Below, one piece after another: positions 8,378 through 17,267 of a DNA stretch of 64,000 nucleotides (within the stretch, counting starts at the first letter, position 1; every line of letters begins with the position of its first letter). The notes beneath the pieces were generated by a model. It saw nothing but the letters and a program-made list of their open reading frames with translations, made no database searches and was not told the origin of the DNA. The stretch is from Haloactinomyces albus. GTDB taxonomy: Bacteria > Actinomycetota > Actinomycetes > Mycobacteriales > Pseudonocardiaceae. A program made the translations under genes and the position numbers. The stretch is from assembly GCF_031458135.1 (NCBI RefSeq), contig NZ_JAVDXW010000001.1:4650001-4714000 (forward strand), written 5' to 3'.

Positions 8378-10483
8378 GTGACCGAGCACCAGGGAGCGTC
8401 GACAGGTTCCGGCGCCACGATCAACGCGGTGGACATCGCCCGGCTCGCAGGCGTGGGCCGCGCTGCGGTGAGCAACTGGCGCAAGCGCTACGAGGACTTC
8501 CCCGAACCTGTCGCGGGCACGGCGAGCAGTCCGCTGTTCGACGCCGAACAGGCTCGTGCGTGGCTCCGGGAGCAGGGCAAGCTCAAGGAGCTGCCGCTGC
8601 GCGACGAGCTGTGGCGCGCGTTGGAGGAGCTGCGATCGACGACCGATCCCGGCGAGGCTCTGATCACCTTCGCGGTGGGGCTGCGCCATTTCGCCGCTCG
8701 CGAGACCAAGCCGGCCGACGAGCTCGATGCCGAGGTGCTCGCCGACGACGTGTCCTTCGTCGAGTCCGTCGCCGAGCGGATCGCCGCGACCGGTGCGGAA
8801 CAGGAGTGGCTGGAGCCGGCGGTACCTGAGGGGAGGTGGGCGCCGCTGCTGCGGCTGCTCGACCGGGTACTCGACGAGCCGGAGGAATTCGATGCGCTGG
8901 TGCTGTCGTGGGCGGATCGTCTCGGCCGCCACGGCGGCGCGGTGCCCTCGGAACTGGCCGAGCTGATGTACCGACTCGCGGAGGGCACTCGCGTGCTCGA
9001 TCCCCATTGCGGTCTCGGTGAGCTGCTCCGGCCCGCAGCCGAGGCCACCCCGACCGGGAAGGATGAGCCCGCCGTGGCCGGTCAGCATCCGGACCGGCAG
9101 GTGGCCCGGATCGCGGCGGCGTCCCTGTGGTTCCGCTGCGGGATCGTGCCCCGGATCGAGGTGGGGGATGCGCTGCGCGCCGACGCGTTCACCGGCGAGA
9201 CCTTCGACTCGGTGCTGTGTGCCCCGCCGTGGGGAGTCAAGGACTGGGGCTTCGAGGAGCTGCAGTTCGATCCGCGCTGGGAGTACGGACTCCCGCCACG
9301 CCGACTGCCGGAGCTGGCGTGGGTGCAGCACGCGCTGGCCCACCTCGATCGGAGCGGGACGGCCGTGCTGTTGCTGCCCGCCGGGGTCGGTTTCCAGACA
9401 CGGGGACGGCGCATCCGCGCGGAGCTGATCCGGCGCGGTGCACTGCGCGCGGTGATCGCACTGCCGGCCGGGGCGTTCACGATGCTTTCGGCCTCGACAC
9501 CGATCGTGCTGTGGGTGCTGCGCTCTCCCGAATCCACCACGGAGCATTCCGACGGGGTTCTCCTGGTCGACGGCTCCGAGTTGCGTTCCGGCCGGACTCC
9601 GGACTGGCAGGCCCTGTCGGATCTGGCGCTGTCCGCGTGGCGGGAGTTCGAGTCCACGGGGGAGTGCCCGGAGCGGCCCGGAAAGTGCGGGGTGGTGCCC
9701 GCCATCGACCTGCTCGACGACGAGGTGAACCTGACCCCGGCGCGGCACCTGCCCGTGACACCCGAGATCGACGTGGCTGGCATCCGCACCAGCCGGGGTC
9801 GGTTCCTCGACGTGCTCGGGCAGTTGCCGCAGCTCGTGCCGGAGGTAGCTCCGCGGAGCGACCCCCCCGCGCCGTCCACCACGATCAACGAGCTGTCCCG
9901 AATCGGGGCCCTGACGGTGCGGCAGCAACCCGGCCCCGCCGCCAAGGAGGAGACGGAAGGAGCACTTCCCGCCTTGACGGGACGGGACGTGACCCGGGGC
10001 AGCGCGCCGTCCGGGTTCTGGGACGACTCGGGGCCCCGCGAGCCGATCTGGCTGCAGCCGGGTGATGTGGTGGTGCCGATGCTGGGCGGGAACCTGACCA
10101 GCCGGGTGATCGGTGAGGAACGGGCCGTGCTCGGCACGCACCTGTGGCTGCTGCGTCCGAACCCGGAGCAACTCGACCCGTGGTTTCTGGCCGGGTTTCT
10201 GCGCAACTCCGCGAACACGGTGCTGACCACCGGTTCGATGGCCGCGCGCCTGGACGTGCGCAAGGTGGAGCTACCCCGTATCCCGCTGAGCGAGCAACAC
10301 CCCTACGCGAACGCGTTCAAGCAGCTTTTTCTGCTCGAACGCGGCCTGCGGCAGGTCCAGCAACACGGGGGCGATCTGATCACCACGATGATCGATGGGA
10401 TGGCGAGCAACGCGCTGCGGCCCCCGGAGGGGCCGGGGAACAGCGACAACACCACTGGCACCGTCGACGACACACACGAGTGA
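8378..10483 (+). CDS. N6-adenine methylase-like protein with degenerate motifs and HsdS-like tail
   Basis: A 701-residue protein starting at GTG 8378 with a leaderless promoter. Residues ~15-45 form a helix-turn-helix (VDIARLAGVGRAAVSNW). The methyltransferase core follows, but SAM motif I reads LDPHCGLGEL (207-216) instead of DPACGTGG, and catalytic motif IV reads CAPPWG (281-286) instead of NPPF/Y. The C-terminal ~200 residues (QPGDVVVPMLGG, AVLGTHLWLLRP) resemble one half of a specificity subunit. It therefore combines a DNA-binding head, a probably inactive methylase fold and a TRD-like tail. It precedes HsdM by 29 bases and is likely cotranscribed. A regulatory or target-recognition role is inferred; residual activity cannot be excluded. 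Confidence 0.82.
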   Translation: MTEHQGASTGSGATINAVDIARLAGVGRAAVSNWRKRYEDFPEPVAGTASSPLFDAEQARAWLREQGKLKELPLRDELWRALEELRSTTDPGEALITFAVGLRHFAARETKPADELDAEVLADDVSFVESVAERIAATGAEQEWLEPAVPEGRWAPLLRLLDRVLDEPEEFDALVLSWADRLGRHGGAVPSELAELMYRLAEGTRVLDPHCGLGELLRPAAEATPTGKDEPAVAGQHPDRQVARIAAASLWFRCGIVPRIEVGDALRADAFTGETFDSVLCAPPWGVKDWGFEELQFDPRWEYGLPPRRLPELAWVQHALAHLDRSGTAVLLLPAGVGFQTRGRRIRAELIRRGALRAVIALPAGAFTMLSASTPIVLWVLRSPESTTEHSDGVLLVDGSELRSGRTPDWQALSDLALSAWREFESTGECPERPGKCGVVPAIDLLDDEVNLTPARHLPVTPEIDVAGIRTSRGRFLDVLGQLPQLVPEVAPRSDPPAPSTTINELSRIGALTVRQQPGPAAKEETEGALPALTGRDVTRGSAPSGFWDDSGPREPIWLQPGDVVVPMLGGNLTSRVIGEERAVLGTHLWLLRPNPEQLDPWFLAGFLRNSANTVLTTGSMAARLDVRKVELPRIPLSEQHPYANAFKQLFLLERGLRQVQQHGGDLITTMIDGMASNALRPPEGPGNSDNTTGTVDDTHE

Positions 10484-10512
10484 CCGAACCGGCGGGTCCG
10501 GCACAGGAAGGA

Positions 10513-12624
10513 ATGAGCGTGAGCGGTAAACATCAGGAACTGGCGGGCTTCATCTGGTCCGTCGCCGATCTCCTGCGCGGGGATTTCAAGCAGTCCGACT
10601 ACGGCAAGGTGATCCTGCCGTTGACGGTGCTGCGCCGGCTGGACTGCGTGCTGGAGCCGACTCGGGTGGCGGTGCTGGAGCGCCGCAAGAAGGCGGTGGA
10701 GGAGCAGGGCATCAAGGACCCGGACCGCCTGCTGCGCAAGACCGCCGGGTACAGCTTCTACAACACCAGCAAGTTCACCTTCCAGCGCAATGTGGAGGGG
10801 CTGACCTCACTGCTGGCCGATCCGGATCAGGTCGGCAAGAACCTGCGGGCGTTCATCGGCGGTTTCTCGGCAGAGGCCGCCGAGATCCTGGACAAGTACG
10901 ACTTCGACACCCAGATCGCCCGCATGGAAGCAGGTGGCATCCTCTACAAGGTGGTGGCCAAGTTCGCCGCGATCGACTTGCACCCGCAGACGGTGTCGAA
11001 CCAGCAGATGGGCTACCTGTTCGAGGAGCTGATCCGGCGGTTCTCGGAAATGTCCAACGAGACGGCCGGTGAGCACTTCACCCCGCGCGAGGTCATCAAG
11101 CTGATGACGAACCTGCTGCTGGACCCGGACCAGGACAAGATCGTCCAGCCCGGCGCGACGCTGCGGGTGCTGGATCCGGCCTGCGGCACGGGCGGCATGC
11201 TCTCGGCGGCCGAGGACGTCATCAGGTCCTACAACGAGGATGCCACGGTCACGGCCTTCGGCCAGGAGCTCAATCCCGAGTCGTATGCGATCTGCAAGTC
11301 GGACCTGCTGATCAAGAATCAGGACGCAGGCAACATCGCGCACGGAAACTCCTTCAGCCACGACCGGCACTACGGCAAGCGGTTCGACTACCTGCTGGCC
11401 AACCCACCGTTCGGGGTGGAGTGGAAGAAGGTCCGCGACGACGTGGAGCGCGAACACGAGCTCGGTAACGCGGGTCGGTTCGGGGCCGGGCTGCCGCGGA
11501 TCAACGATGGGTCGCTGCTGTTTCTGCAACACATGATCGCGCACATGAAAAAGCCCGAGGACGGTGGTTCGCGGATCGCGATCGTGTTCAACGGTTCCCC
11601 GCTGTTCACCGGTGCTGCCGAGTCGGGGGAGTCGAACATCCGCCGTTGGATCCTGGAGAACGACTGGCTGGAGGGCATCGTCGCCCTGCCGGATCAGCTG
11701 TTCTACAACACCGGCATCTCCACCTACTTCTGGATCCTGTCCAATCGCAAGGCGGCCAAGGATCGGGGCAAGGTGACCCTGCTCGACGCGCGCGAGTACT
11801 GGGCCAAGATGCGCAAGAGCCTCGGCGACAAGCGCAAGCACATTCCCGAAGAGCACATCGGCGAGCTCACCCGGCTCTACAACGAGGCTTCGACCATTGC
11901 GGCCGACGAGACGCACGAGCTGCACGACAAGGTCAAGATCTTCGACACCACCGATTTCGGCTATCAGCGCATCACCGTCGAGCGACCGCTCAAGCAGCGC
12001 TTCGAGGTCACCGAGGACACCGTTGCCGAGGTCGAGGCGGCCAAGCCGCTGGCGAAGTTCGACGACCGCGAGGCCCTGCTGGCCGCGCTGCGCGGCCTGG
12101 TCGGGCAGAACTGGTGGAAGAAGGTCGACTTCGAGTCGGCGTTCCGTGCCGCGCTGGCTGAGGCCGGGGCCACCGGTAAGCTGCCCGCGCCGGTGAACAA
12201 AGCCGTGGTGCACGCGGTCGCGGTCGCCGATGCTGAGGGTGAACTGCAGACCGACAAGGTGGGCAACGCTCTGCCGGATCCGGACCTGCGGGACAACGAG
12301 AACGTGCCGCTGGATCAGGAGAGTGCCGACCTTTTCCTGATCATGAGGGAAAACGAAGGATCGGATGATTCCGAGCGGCAACGTGAGTATGAACGGGCGC
12401 GCCAACGACTGAACGAAATACGTGATGGTTACCTCGCCCGCGAGGTCCTCCCGCACGTGCCCGACGCCTGGGTCGACCACAGCAAGACGAAGATCGGCTA
12501 TGAGATCCCCTTCACCCGGCATTTCTACAAGTACGTGCCACCCCGTCCGCTGAAAGAGATCGACGCCGAACTCAAGCAACTCGAATCCGAGATCCAGTCA
12601 CTGCTGTCGGAGGTGACGGAGTGA
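10513..12624 (+). CDS. hsdM: Type I restriction-modification methylase subunit
   Basis: A 703-residue HsdM. The helical HsdM N-terminal domain spans ~1-160 (LAGFIWSVADLLRG). Motif X/entry is GEHFTPREVI, SAM motif I LDPACGTGGML (~220-230), and catalytic motif IV NPPF (297-300), all intact. The C-terminal ~200 residues are helical and match the long HsdM forms that contact HsdS. The ATG at 10513 follows AGGAAGGA at good spacing. It makes N6-methyladenine at the sequence chosen by HsdS, and forms M2S and R2M2S complexes. Its stop overlaps the GTG of hsdS. Confidence 0.95.
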   Translation: MSVSGKHQELAGFIWSVADLLRGDFKQSDYGKVILPLTVLRRLDCVLEPTRVAVLERRKKAVEEQGIKDPDRLLRKTAGYSFYNTSKFTFQRNVEGLTSLLADPDQVGKNLRAFIGGFSAEAAEILDKYDFDTQIARMEAGGILYKVVAKFAAIDLHPQTVSNQQMGYLFEELIRRFSEMSNETAGEHFTPREVIKLMTNLLLDPDQDKIVQPGATLRVLDPACGTGGMLSAAEDVIRSYNEDATVTAFGQELNPESYAICKSDLLIKNQDAGNIAHGNSFSHDRHYGKRFDYLLANPPFGVEWKKVRDDVEREHELGNAGRFGAGLPRINDGSLLFLQHMIAHMKKPEDGGSRIAIVFNGSPLFTGAAESGESNIRRWILENDWLEGIVALPDQLFYNTGISTYFWILSNRKAAKDRGKVTLLDAREYWAKMRKSLGDKRKHIPEEHIGELTRLYNEASTIAADETHELHDKVKIFDTTDFGYQRITVERPLKQRFEVTEDTVAEVEAAKPLAKFDDREALLAALRGLVGQNWWKKVDFESAFRAALAEAGATGKLPAPVNKAVVHAVAVADAEGELQTDKVGNALPDPDLRDNENVPLDQESADLFLIMRENEGSDDSERQREYERARQRLNEIRDGYLAREVLPHVPDAWVDHSKTKIGYEIPFTRHFYKYVPPRPLKEIDAELKQLESEIQSLLSEVTE

Positions 12625-13904
12625 ACGCTAGTGCCAAGATTGGCCGAGTAGCTCGTACAATCAGCGGAACTGGTTTTCCGGAGGATGCGCAAGGCGACAC
12701 TACGGGGATGCCATTCATCAAAGTATCAGACTTGTCTGCTGCGCCGAATATAAGCGGCATTGTAGGTGCACAGAATTATGTCACACAAGATACTGTAGTT
12801 CGGCTTGGTGCGCGCATTGCTCCTGCGGGATCGGTAGTGTTCCCTAAAGTGGGTGCGGCGCTCCTGAAAAACACGCGACGATTGCTCTTGGTTGACGCCT
12901 GCATGGACAACAACCTTATGGGTGTGTATCCATTGCAGGGGGAGCCTCGCTTTTGGAAGTATGCATTTGATCTCGTCGACTTGGCGGAACTGTCACCTGG
13001 GGGGCCTCTTCCCTATGTGTCCGACTCTCAAGTGCGGGATCTTGAAATACCCTTTCCTGGCCTCGAAGAGCAGCGCCGCATCGCCGACTTCCTCGACGTC
13101 GAAACATCCCGAATCGATAAGATTACCGCAGGCAAGCGTGCCAGTGCTCACTTGCTTGAAGAGCGAATCGATGTTGTTGCCGATAACCTGATTCGTGGTG
13201 TGCACGAATCAAACCATTGCCCTTCTGGGTATGGCCCTCTCGGGGAAACCCCTATTGGATGGATGGAGGGGCGTCTTCGTAGTATCGAATGCGAAGTGCA
13301 AACAGGTCCTTTTGGTAGTCAATTACATGCCGACGACTATATCGAGAATGGCTGGCCAGTGATCAACCCTGCAAACATTACTCGGGATGGGTTGCAGCAG
13401 GATAGTCAAGTTACGGTCAGCGACGAAGTCAGGGAGCGGCTTGGTCGCCATATCTTGCAGAGTGGTGACGTTGTTTTTGCCCGCAGAGGAGAACTGGGAA
13501 GGTCGTCGGTTGTTGGTGATGCCCAAGCGGGGTGGGTATGCGGAACTGGGTCGCTTCGCCTAAGAATAAACCAGAGCCTTTTCAATTCTTCGTACTTGCA
13601 CAGATACCTTCAGATTCCTGCTATCAGACATTATTTTCAGAAGCAGTCTGTTGGTAGCACGATGGCAAATTTGAATACTTCTATACTGCTTTCAATGCCA
13701 CTCTTGATTCCGCCATTTGACGAGCAGGAAAAGATCGCAAGGGAATGCGACCGAGAAGAGTATTATTTCTCTATGTTGACGGCAAAAATTAACCGCCAAC
13801 TCGAACTCCTGCAAGAACGTAAGCAGGCGCTGATCACGGCTGCGGTGACGGGGCAGATCGATGTGACCACGGCGGGGCGGGCGACGTCGGATCTGCGCGC
13901 GTAG
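12621..13904 (+). CDS. hsdS: Type I restriction-modification specificity subunit
   Basis: A 427-residue HsdS with the usual two target-recognition domains, each closed by a conserved helical spacer: LEEQRRIADFLDVETSRI (~150-168) and FDEQEKIARECDREEYYF (~360-380). It sets the bipartite recognition sequence of the complex. The GTG start overlaps the hsdM stop (GTGA). Base composition drops clearly from ~12640 to 13800, with many A/T-ending codons, unlike every neighbour. That fits exchange of the recognition domains by horizontal transfer. The N-terminal domain looks somewhat short; no frameshift is visible. Confidence 0.93.
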   Translation: MNASAKIGRVARTISGTGFPEDAQGDTTGMPFIKVSDLSAAPNISGIVGAQNYVTQDTVVRLGARIAPAGSVVFPKVGAALLKNTRRLLLVDACMDNNLMGVYPLQGEPRFWKYAFDLVDLAELSPGGPLPYVSDSQVRDLEIPFPGLEEQRRIADFLDVETSRIDKITAGKRASAHLLEERIDVVADNLIRGVHESNHCPSGYGPLGETPIGWMEGRLRSIECEVQTGPFGSQLHADDYIENGWPVINPANITRDGLQQDSQVTVSDEVRERLGRHILQSGDVVFARRGELGRSSVVGDAQAGWVCGTGSLRLRINQSLFNSSYLHRYLQIPAIRHYFQKQSVGSTMANLNTSILLSMPLLIPPFDEQEKIARECDREEYYFSMLTAKINRQLELLQERKQALITAAVTGQIDVTTAGRATSDLRA

Positions 13905-13932
13905 CGGCGAGTCCGCATCGCTGAACGCTCGT

Positions 13933-13958
13933 TGCCCGGCTGTGATCGCGGCCGGGCA
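13933..13958 (+). terminator. Hairpin after hsdS
   Basis: TGCCCGGC and GCCGGGCA form a perfect 8-bp stem around a 10-base loop, 29 bases after the hsdS stop and 46 before the helicase start. It suggests that the methylase genes and the helicase/Mrr/hsdR genes are at least partly separate transcripts. Confidence 0.55.
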
Positions 13959-14004
13959 GGGTGGTGTGTGCGCCGGCAGCAGGGCATGACCAGAGGAAGG
14001 AAGC

Positions 14005-16254
14005 ATGAACGAACCACCGAGACCGGAGGTTGCCCCCTCGGGAGTCGGCGAGCACACCGCTACCGCTGCCGACACGTCCAGGATCGGGGATTCCGCGCGG
14101 CAGGTGCTGGCCGACGCCTGGTCCTTTCTGGACACGGCCTCTCACCTGCTGTCCGAGCCCGCTCGGTTGTGGCAGCAGGTGCAGGAGCAGTACGAGCAAC
14201 TGAGTGAGCAGGTGATGGCCGAGCAGCTCCGCGAGATGCCGCTGGACAAGCTGCGCGAGGCCGCATCCGGCAAACTCCGGCTCGGCGATCTGGAAAACGC
14301 AGGCCTGCGCAACGTCCACGAGGTGTTCTCGGCGACCCCGGAGCAGTTGCAGCGCCACCCCGGCATCGGCCTGAAGACGGCCTCCCAGGTCTCGGAGGCG
14401 GCGGAGAAGCTCGCCACCGCCGCACGCAGGCAGGCGGTCTTCCGGTTCGACCCGGATCGCAAGACCGCCGGGCAGGCCGAACTGCTCGGCACCCTGCGGG
14501 CGGTGGAGGTCGCCGAGCAGGCCACCGCCCCGCTCGGTGAGCACATCCACACGCTGACTACCCAGGTCGATGACCTGGCGCGGCGGGCCCGGCGCACCCG
14601 CAGCAAGATGCGGATGTTCTTCTCCCGCAGGGAGACGAAGACCGACGCCCTGCAGTCCCTGGCAGCAGTCGAAACCCTGCTCGGCGACCCCCGGGTGGAC
14701 AAAGTCCACTCCGGGGACGAGCAGGTGCGGCACGCCACCGAGCCGCAGAACCACTCCGCCCTGTGGCACGACTACCAACAGCGCGCCGCCACCTACAACA
14801 CGCTGCTGGCCCGGCTCACCGGAGCGGGCGCGGCCACCGACAGCTCGGCGCAAGGGGCGATCCCGCGCGAGGTGGAGCGTGAGGTTTCCTCGACCGCGCT
14901 GGACACCAGCCTGCTGCGGTCCTCGCTGCGCGGCTATCAGGCCTTCGGTGCGAAGTTCGCCCTCGCGCGCAGGCACAGCCTCCTCGGCGACGAGATGGGT
15001 CTGGGCAAAACCATCGAAGCCTTGGCGGCGATGGCGCACCTGGCCGTGACCGGGCAGCGCCACTTCCTCGTGGTGTGCCCGGCAGGCGTGCTCGTCAACT
15101 GGATCGGCGAGACGGGCAAGCACAGCGACCTCACCTCGCACAGCCTGCACGGCCCGCACCGCGACAGCGCCACCCAGCGATGGAAGCAGGAGGGCGGGGT
15201 CGCCGTCACCACCTACGAGACCCTGCGGCGGCTGCCGGAGCTGCACGGCGTCGAGCTCGGCATGGTTGTCATCGACGAGGCGCACTACGTCAAGAACCCG
15301 GACGCGAAACGCTCCCGGGCCGTCGCCGAGATGGTGCGGAATGCCGAGCGTGCCCTGTTCCTGACCGGCACGCCGATGGAAAACCGCCTCGCGGAGTTCA
15401 AGACGCTCGTCGGCTACCTGCAGCCCGAGGTCGCCGAGAAAATCCGCGCCGAGGACGTGCTGATGGGTGCCGACTCCTTCCGCAGGATCGTGGCGCCGGT
15501 GTACCTGCGCCGCAACCAGGAGGACGTGCTCACCGAGCTGCCCGAGAAGCTCGAACTGGACGACTGGGTCGAACTCGGCGGTGCCGACGGCCGTGCCTAT
15601 CGGGATGCGGTGGCAGGCGGGAACTTCATGGCCGCACGCCGCGCGGCCTACGAGCCCGGCACGGCCAAGGGTTCCGCGAAGCTGGAACGGCTGGTCGACA
15701 TCGTCACCGAATCCGCCGAGAACGGCTGGAAAGTCGTGGTGTTCTCCTACTTCCTCGAGGTACTCGAAACCGTCCGCGCCGCCGTCGGCCCGGCCGCGAC
15801 GCAGCCGCTGACCGGCAAGCTCACCCCCCAGGCCAAGCAGGAACTCGTCGACGACTTCACCCGGCGCGAGGGGCACGCGGTGCTGCCCGGACAGATCACC
15901 GCAGGCGGAGTGGGCCTGAACATCCAGGCCGCCTCGGTGGTGATCCTCGCCGAGCCGCAACTCAAACCCAGCACCGAGGAACAGGCCATCGCGCGCTGCC
16001 ACCGCATGGGCCAAACCCGCAAGGTGCACGTGCACCGGCTGATGGCCAAGGACACCGTCGACCAGCGCCTGCAGGAAGTGCTGGAGGGCAAGGCCCGCCT
16101 GTTCGACGCCTACGCCCGCCACAGCGCGGCGAAGGCGTCCGAAGCCGCCGCCACCGACACCGACCACCTCAACGAGCAGCTCCTGCACGACGAGGCCGTG
16201 CCGATGGAGCAGCGCATCCTGCAGGTCGAACGCGAACGACTCGGCATCGGCTGA
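14005..16254 (+). CDS. SNF2-family helicase with helix-hairpin-helix insert
   Basis: A 749-residue SNF2-like translocase. The N-terminal ~90 residues are helical; a helix-hairpin-helix DNA-binding motif follows (LQRHPGIGLKTASQVSEAA, ~117-135), then a helical linker. The first ATPase lobe has Walker A GDEMGLGKT near 326-334 and DEAH near 420-426. The second lobe has motif V/VI ITAGGVGLNIQAA (~630) and QAIARCHRMGQ. It sits inside the type I locus between hsdS and the Mrr gene and is followed closely by the latter. Its role is probably to remodel or translocate along DNA; a link to restriction is inferred from position only. The RBS AGGAAGGA precedes ATG 14005. Confidence 0.9.
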   Translation: MNEPPRPEVAPSGVGEHTATAADTSRIGDSARQVLADAWSFLDTASHLLSEPARLWQQVQEQYEQLSEQVMAEQLREMPLDKLREAASGKLRLGDLENAGLRNVHEVFSATPEQLQRHPGIGLKTASQVSEAAEKLATAARRQAVFRFDPDRKTAGQAELLGTLRAVEVAEQATAPLGEHIHTLTTQVDDLARRARRTRSKMRMFFSRRETKTDALQSLAAVETLLGDPRVDKVHSGDEQVRHATEPQNHSALWHDYQQRAATYNTLLARLTGAGAATDSSAQGAIPREVEREVSSTALDTSLLRSSLRGYQAFGAKFALARRHSLLGDEMGLGKTIEALAAMAHLAVTGQRHFLVVCPAGVLVNWIGETGKHSDLTSHSLHGPHRDSATQRWKQEGGVAVTTYETLRRLPELHGVELGMVVIDEAHYVKNPDAKRSRAVAEMVRNAERALFLTGTPMENRLAEFKTLVGYLQPEVAEKIRAEDVLMGADSFRRIVAPVYLRRNQEDVLTELPEKLELDDWVELGGADGRAYRDAVAGGNFMAARRAAYEPGTAKGSAKLERLVDIVTESAENGWKVVVFSYFLEVLETVRAAVGPAATQPLTGKLTPQAKQELVDDFTRREGHAVLPGQITAGGVGLNIQAASVVILAEPQLKPSTEEQAIARCHRMGQTRKVHVHRLMAKDTVDQRLQEVLEGKARLFDAYARHSAAKASEAAATDTDHLNEQLLHDEAVPMEQRILQVERERLGIG

Positions 16255-16305
16255 TTCCTCACTCGTTGCTCGCCGTACCCGATACCACCACGAAAAGGAA
16301 GCACC

Positions 16306-17223
16306 ATGGCAGTCCCGGAATTCCAAACTCTGATGTTGCCCCTGCTGCAGGCACTCTCCGACGGAGAATCGCGCCACTGGCGCGAGCAACGCGACGCGTG
16401 TGCGCGAGAACTCGGACTGACCGAGGAGGATTTGGCAGAGGCGATCTCCACCGGTGGATCGAAGTTCGACAACCGGGTTCAGTGGGCGCATTCGTATCTC
16501 TTCCAGGCTGGGCTGCTCACCCGTCCGCAGCGCGGCCACGTGCAGATCGCCGAACGCGGGCAGAAGGTTTTGGCCGACGCTCCGGAACGCATCGACAAGG
16601 CCTTCCTTTCCCAGTTCGCGGAATACCAGGATTTCCGCTCCCGCACCAAGCGGTCCACCGAAACGGCCGGTGAGTCGGATGCCGTGGAGGTGAGCAGCTC
16701 CGCGAGCACTACGCCGTGGGAAACGATCGACGCCGCGGTCCAGGAGAGCAACGAGGTACTGAGTGTCGAACTGCTGCACCATGTTCGTGCGCGGGAACCG
16801 GAGTTTCTGGAGAAGCTCGTACTCGATCTGCTGACCGCGATGGGCTACGGCGGTCGCACCGGGGCCACCGAACACTGGGGCCGCTCCGGCGACGGCGGGA
16901 TCGACGGGACCATCCGGCAGGACGAACTCGGCCTCGACCGCGTCTTCGTGCAGGCCAAGCGCTACAACGCCGAGCACACCGTGGGCCGCCCCGACATCCA
17001 GGCCTTCGTGGGTGCGTTGCACGGGGTGCAGGCCGACCGGGGAGTGTTCATCACCACCAGTCGGTTCAGCCAGGAAGCTCGGGACTACGTCGAGCGCATC
17101 CCGAACCGGATCATCCTCATCGACGGTCACCGGCTGGCCGAGCTGATGCTGCTCTACAACGTCGGTGTGCAGGACGAACGCACCTTCGTGCTCAAGCGCA
17201 TCGACGAGGACTTCTTCGAGTGA
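16306..17223 (+). CDS. mrr: Mrr-type (type IV) restriction endonuclease
   Basis: A 305-residue protein with the Mrr layout: winged-helix N-terminal domain (~1-95) and a PD-(D/E)xK catalytic domain (~160-285). The active-site residues are visible as GDGGIDG (D) and VFVQAKRY (Q-x-K), with the supporting FVGALHG and GVFITTSRFS motifs. Mrr proteins cut methylated DNA in other systems. Placed between a SNF2 helicase and hsdR, it may act on DNA with foreign methylation, or be the effector of the helicase. The ATG at 16306 follows AAAGGAAG. There is an acidic Ser-rich linker between the two domains. Confidence 0.92.
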   Translation: MAVPEFQTLMLPLLQALSDGESRHWREQRDACARELGLTEEDLAEAISTGGSKFDNRVQWAHSYLFQAGLLTRPQRGHVQIAERGQKVLADAPERIDKAFLSQFAEYQDFRSRTKRSTETAGESDAVEVSSSASTTPWETIDAAVQESNEVLSVELLHHVRAREPEFLEKLVLDLLTAMGYGGRTGATEHWGRSGDGGIDGTIRQDELGLDRVFVQAKRYNAEHTVGRPDIQAFVGALHGVQADRGVFITTSRFSQEARDYVERIPNRIILIDGHRLAELMLLYNVGVQDERTFVLKRIDEDFFE

Positions 17224-17267
17224 ACACCCGGTGAGTACGCACCACAGCACGAACGTTGGAGCAAGCA

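Noticed and set aside
8021-10171. 716-codon minus-strand frame
   Set aside because: Antisense of the methylase-like gene and running into the DUF4352 gene; its C-terminal part is only a shifted reading of the latter.
10807-12579. 590-codon minus-strand frame opposite hsdM
   Set aside because: hsdM motifs DPACGTGG and NPPF are on the plus strand; the antisense looks like compositional noise.
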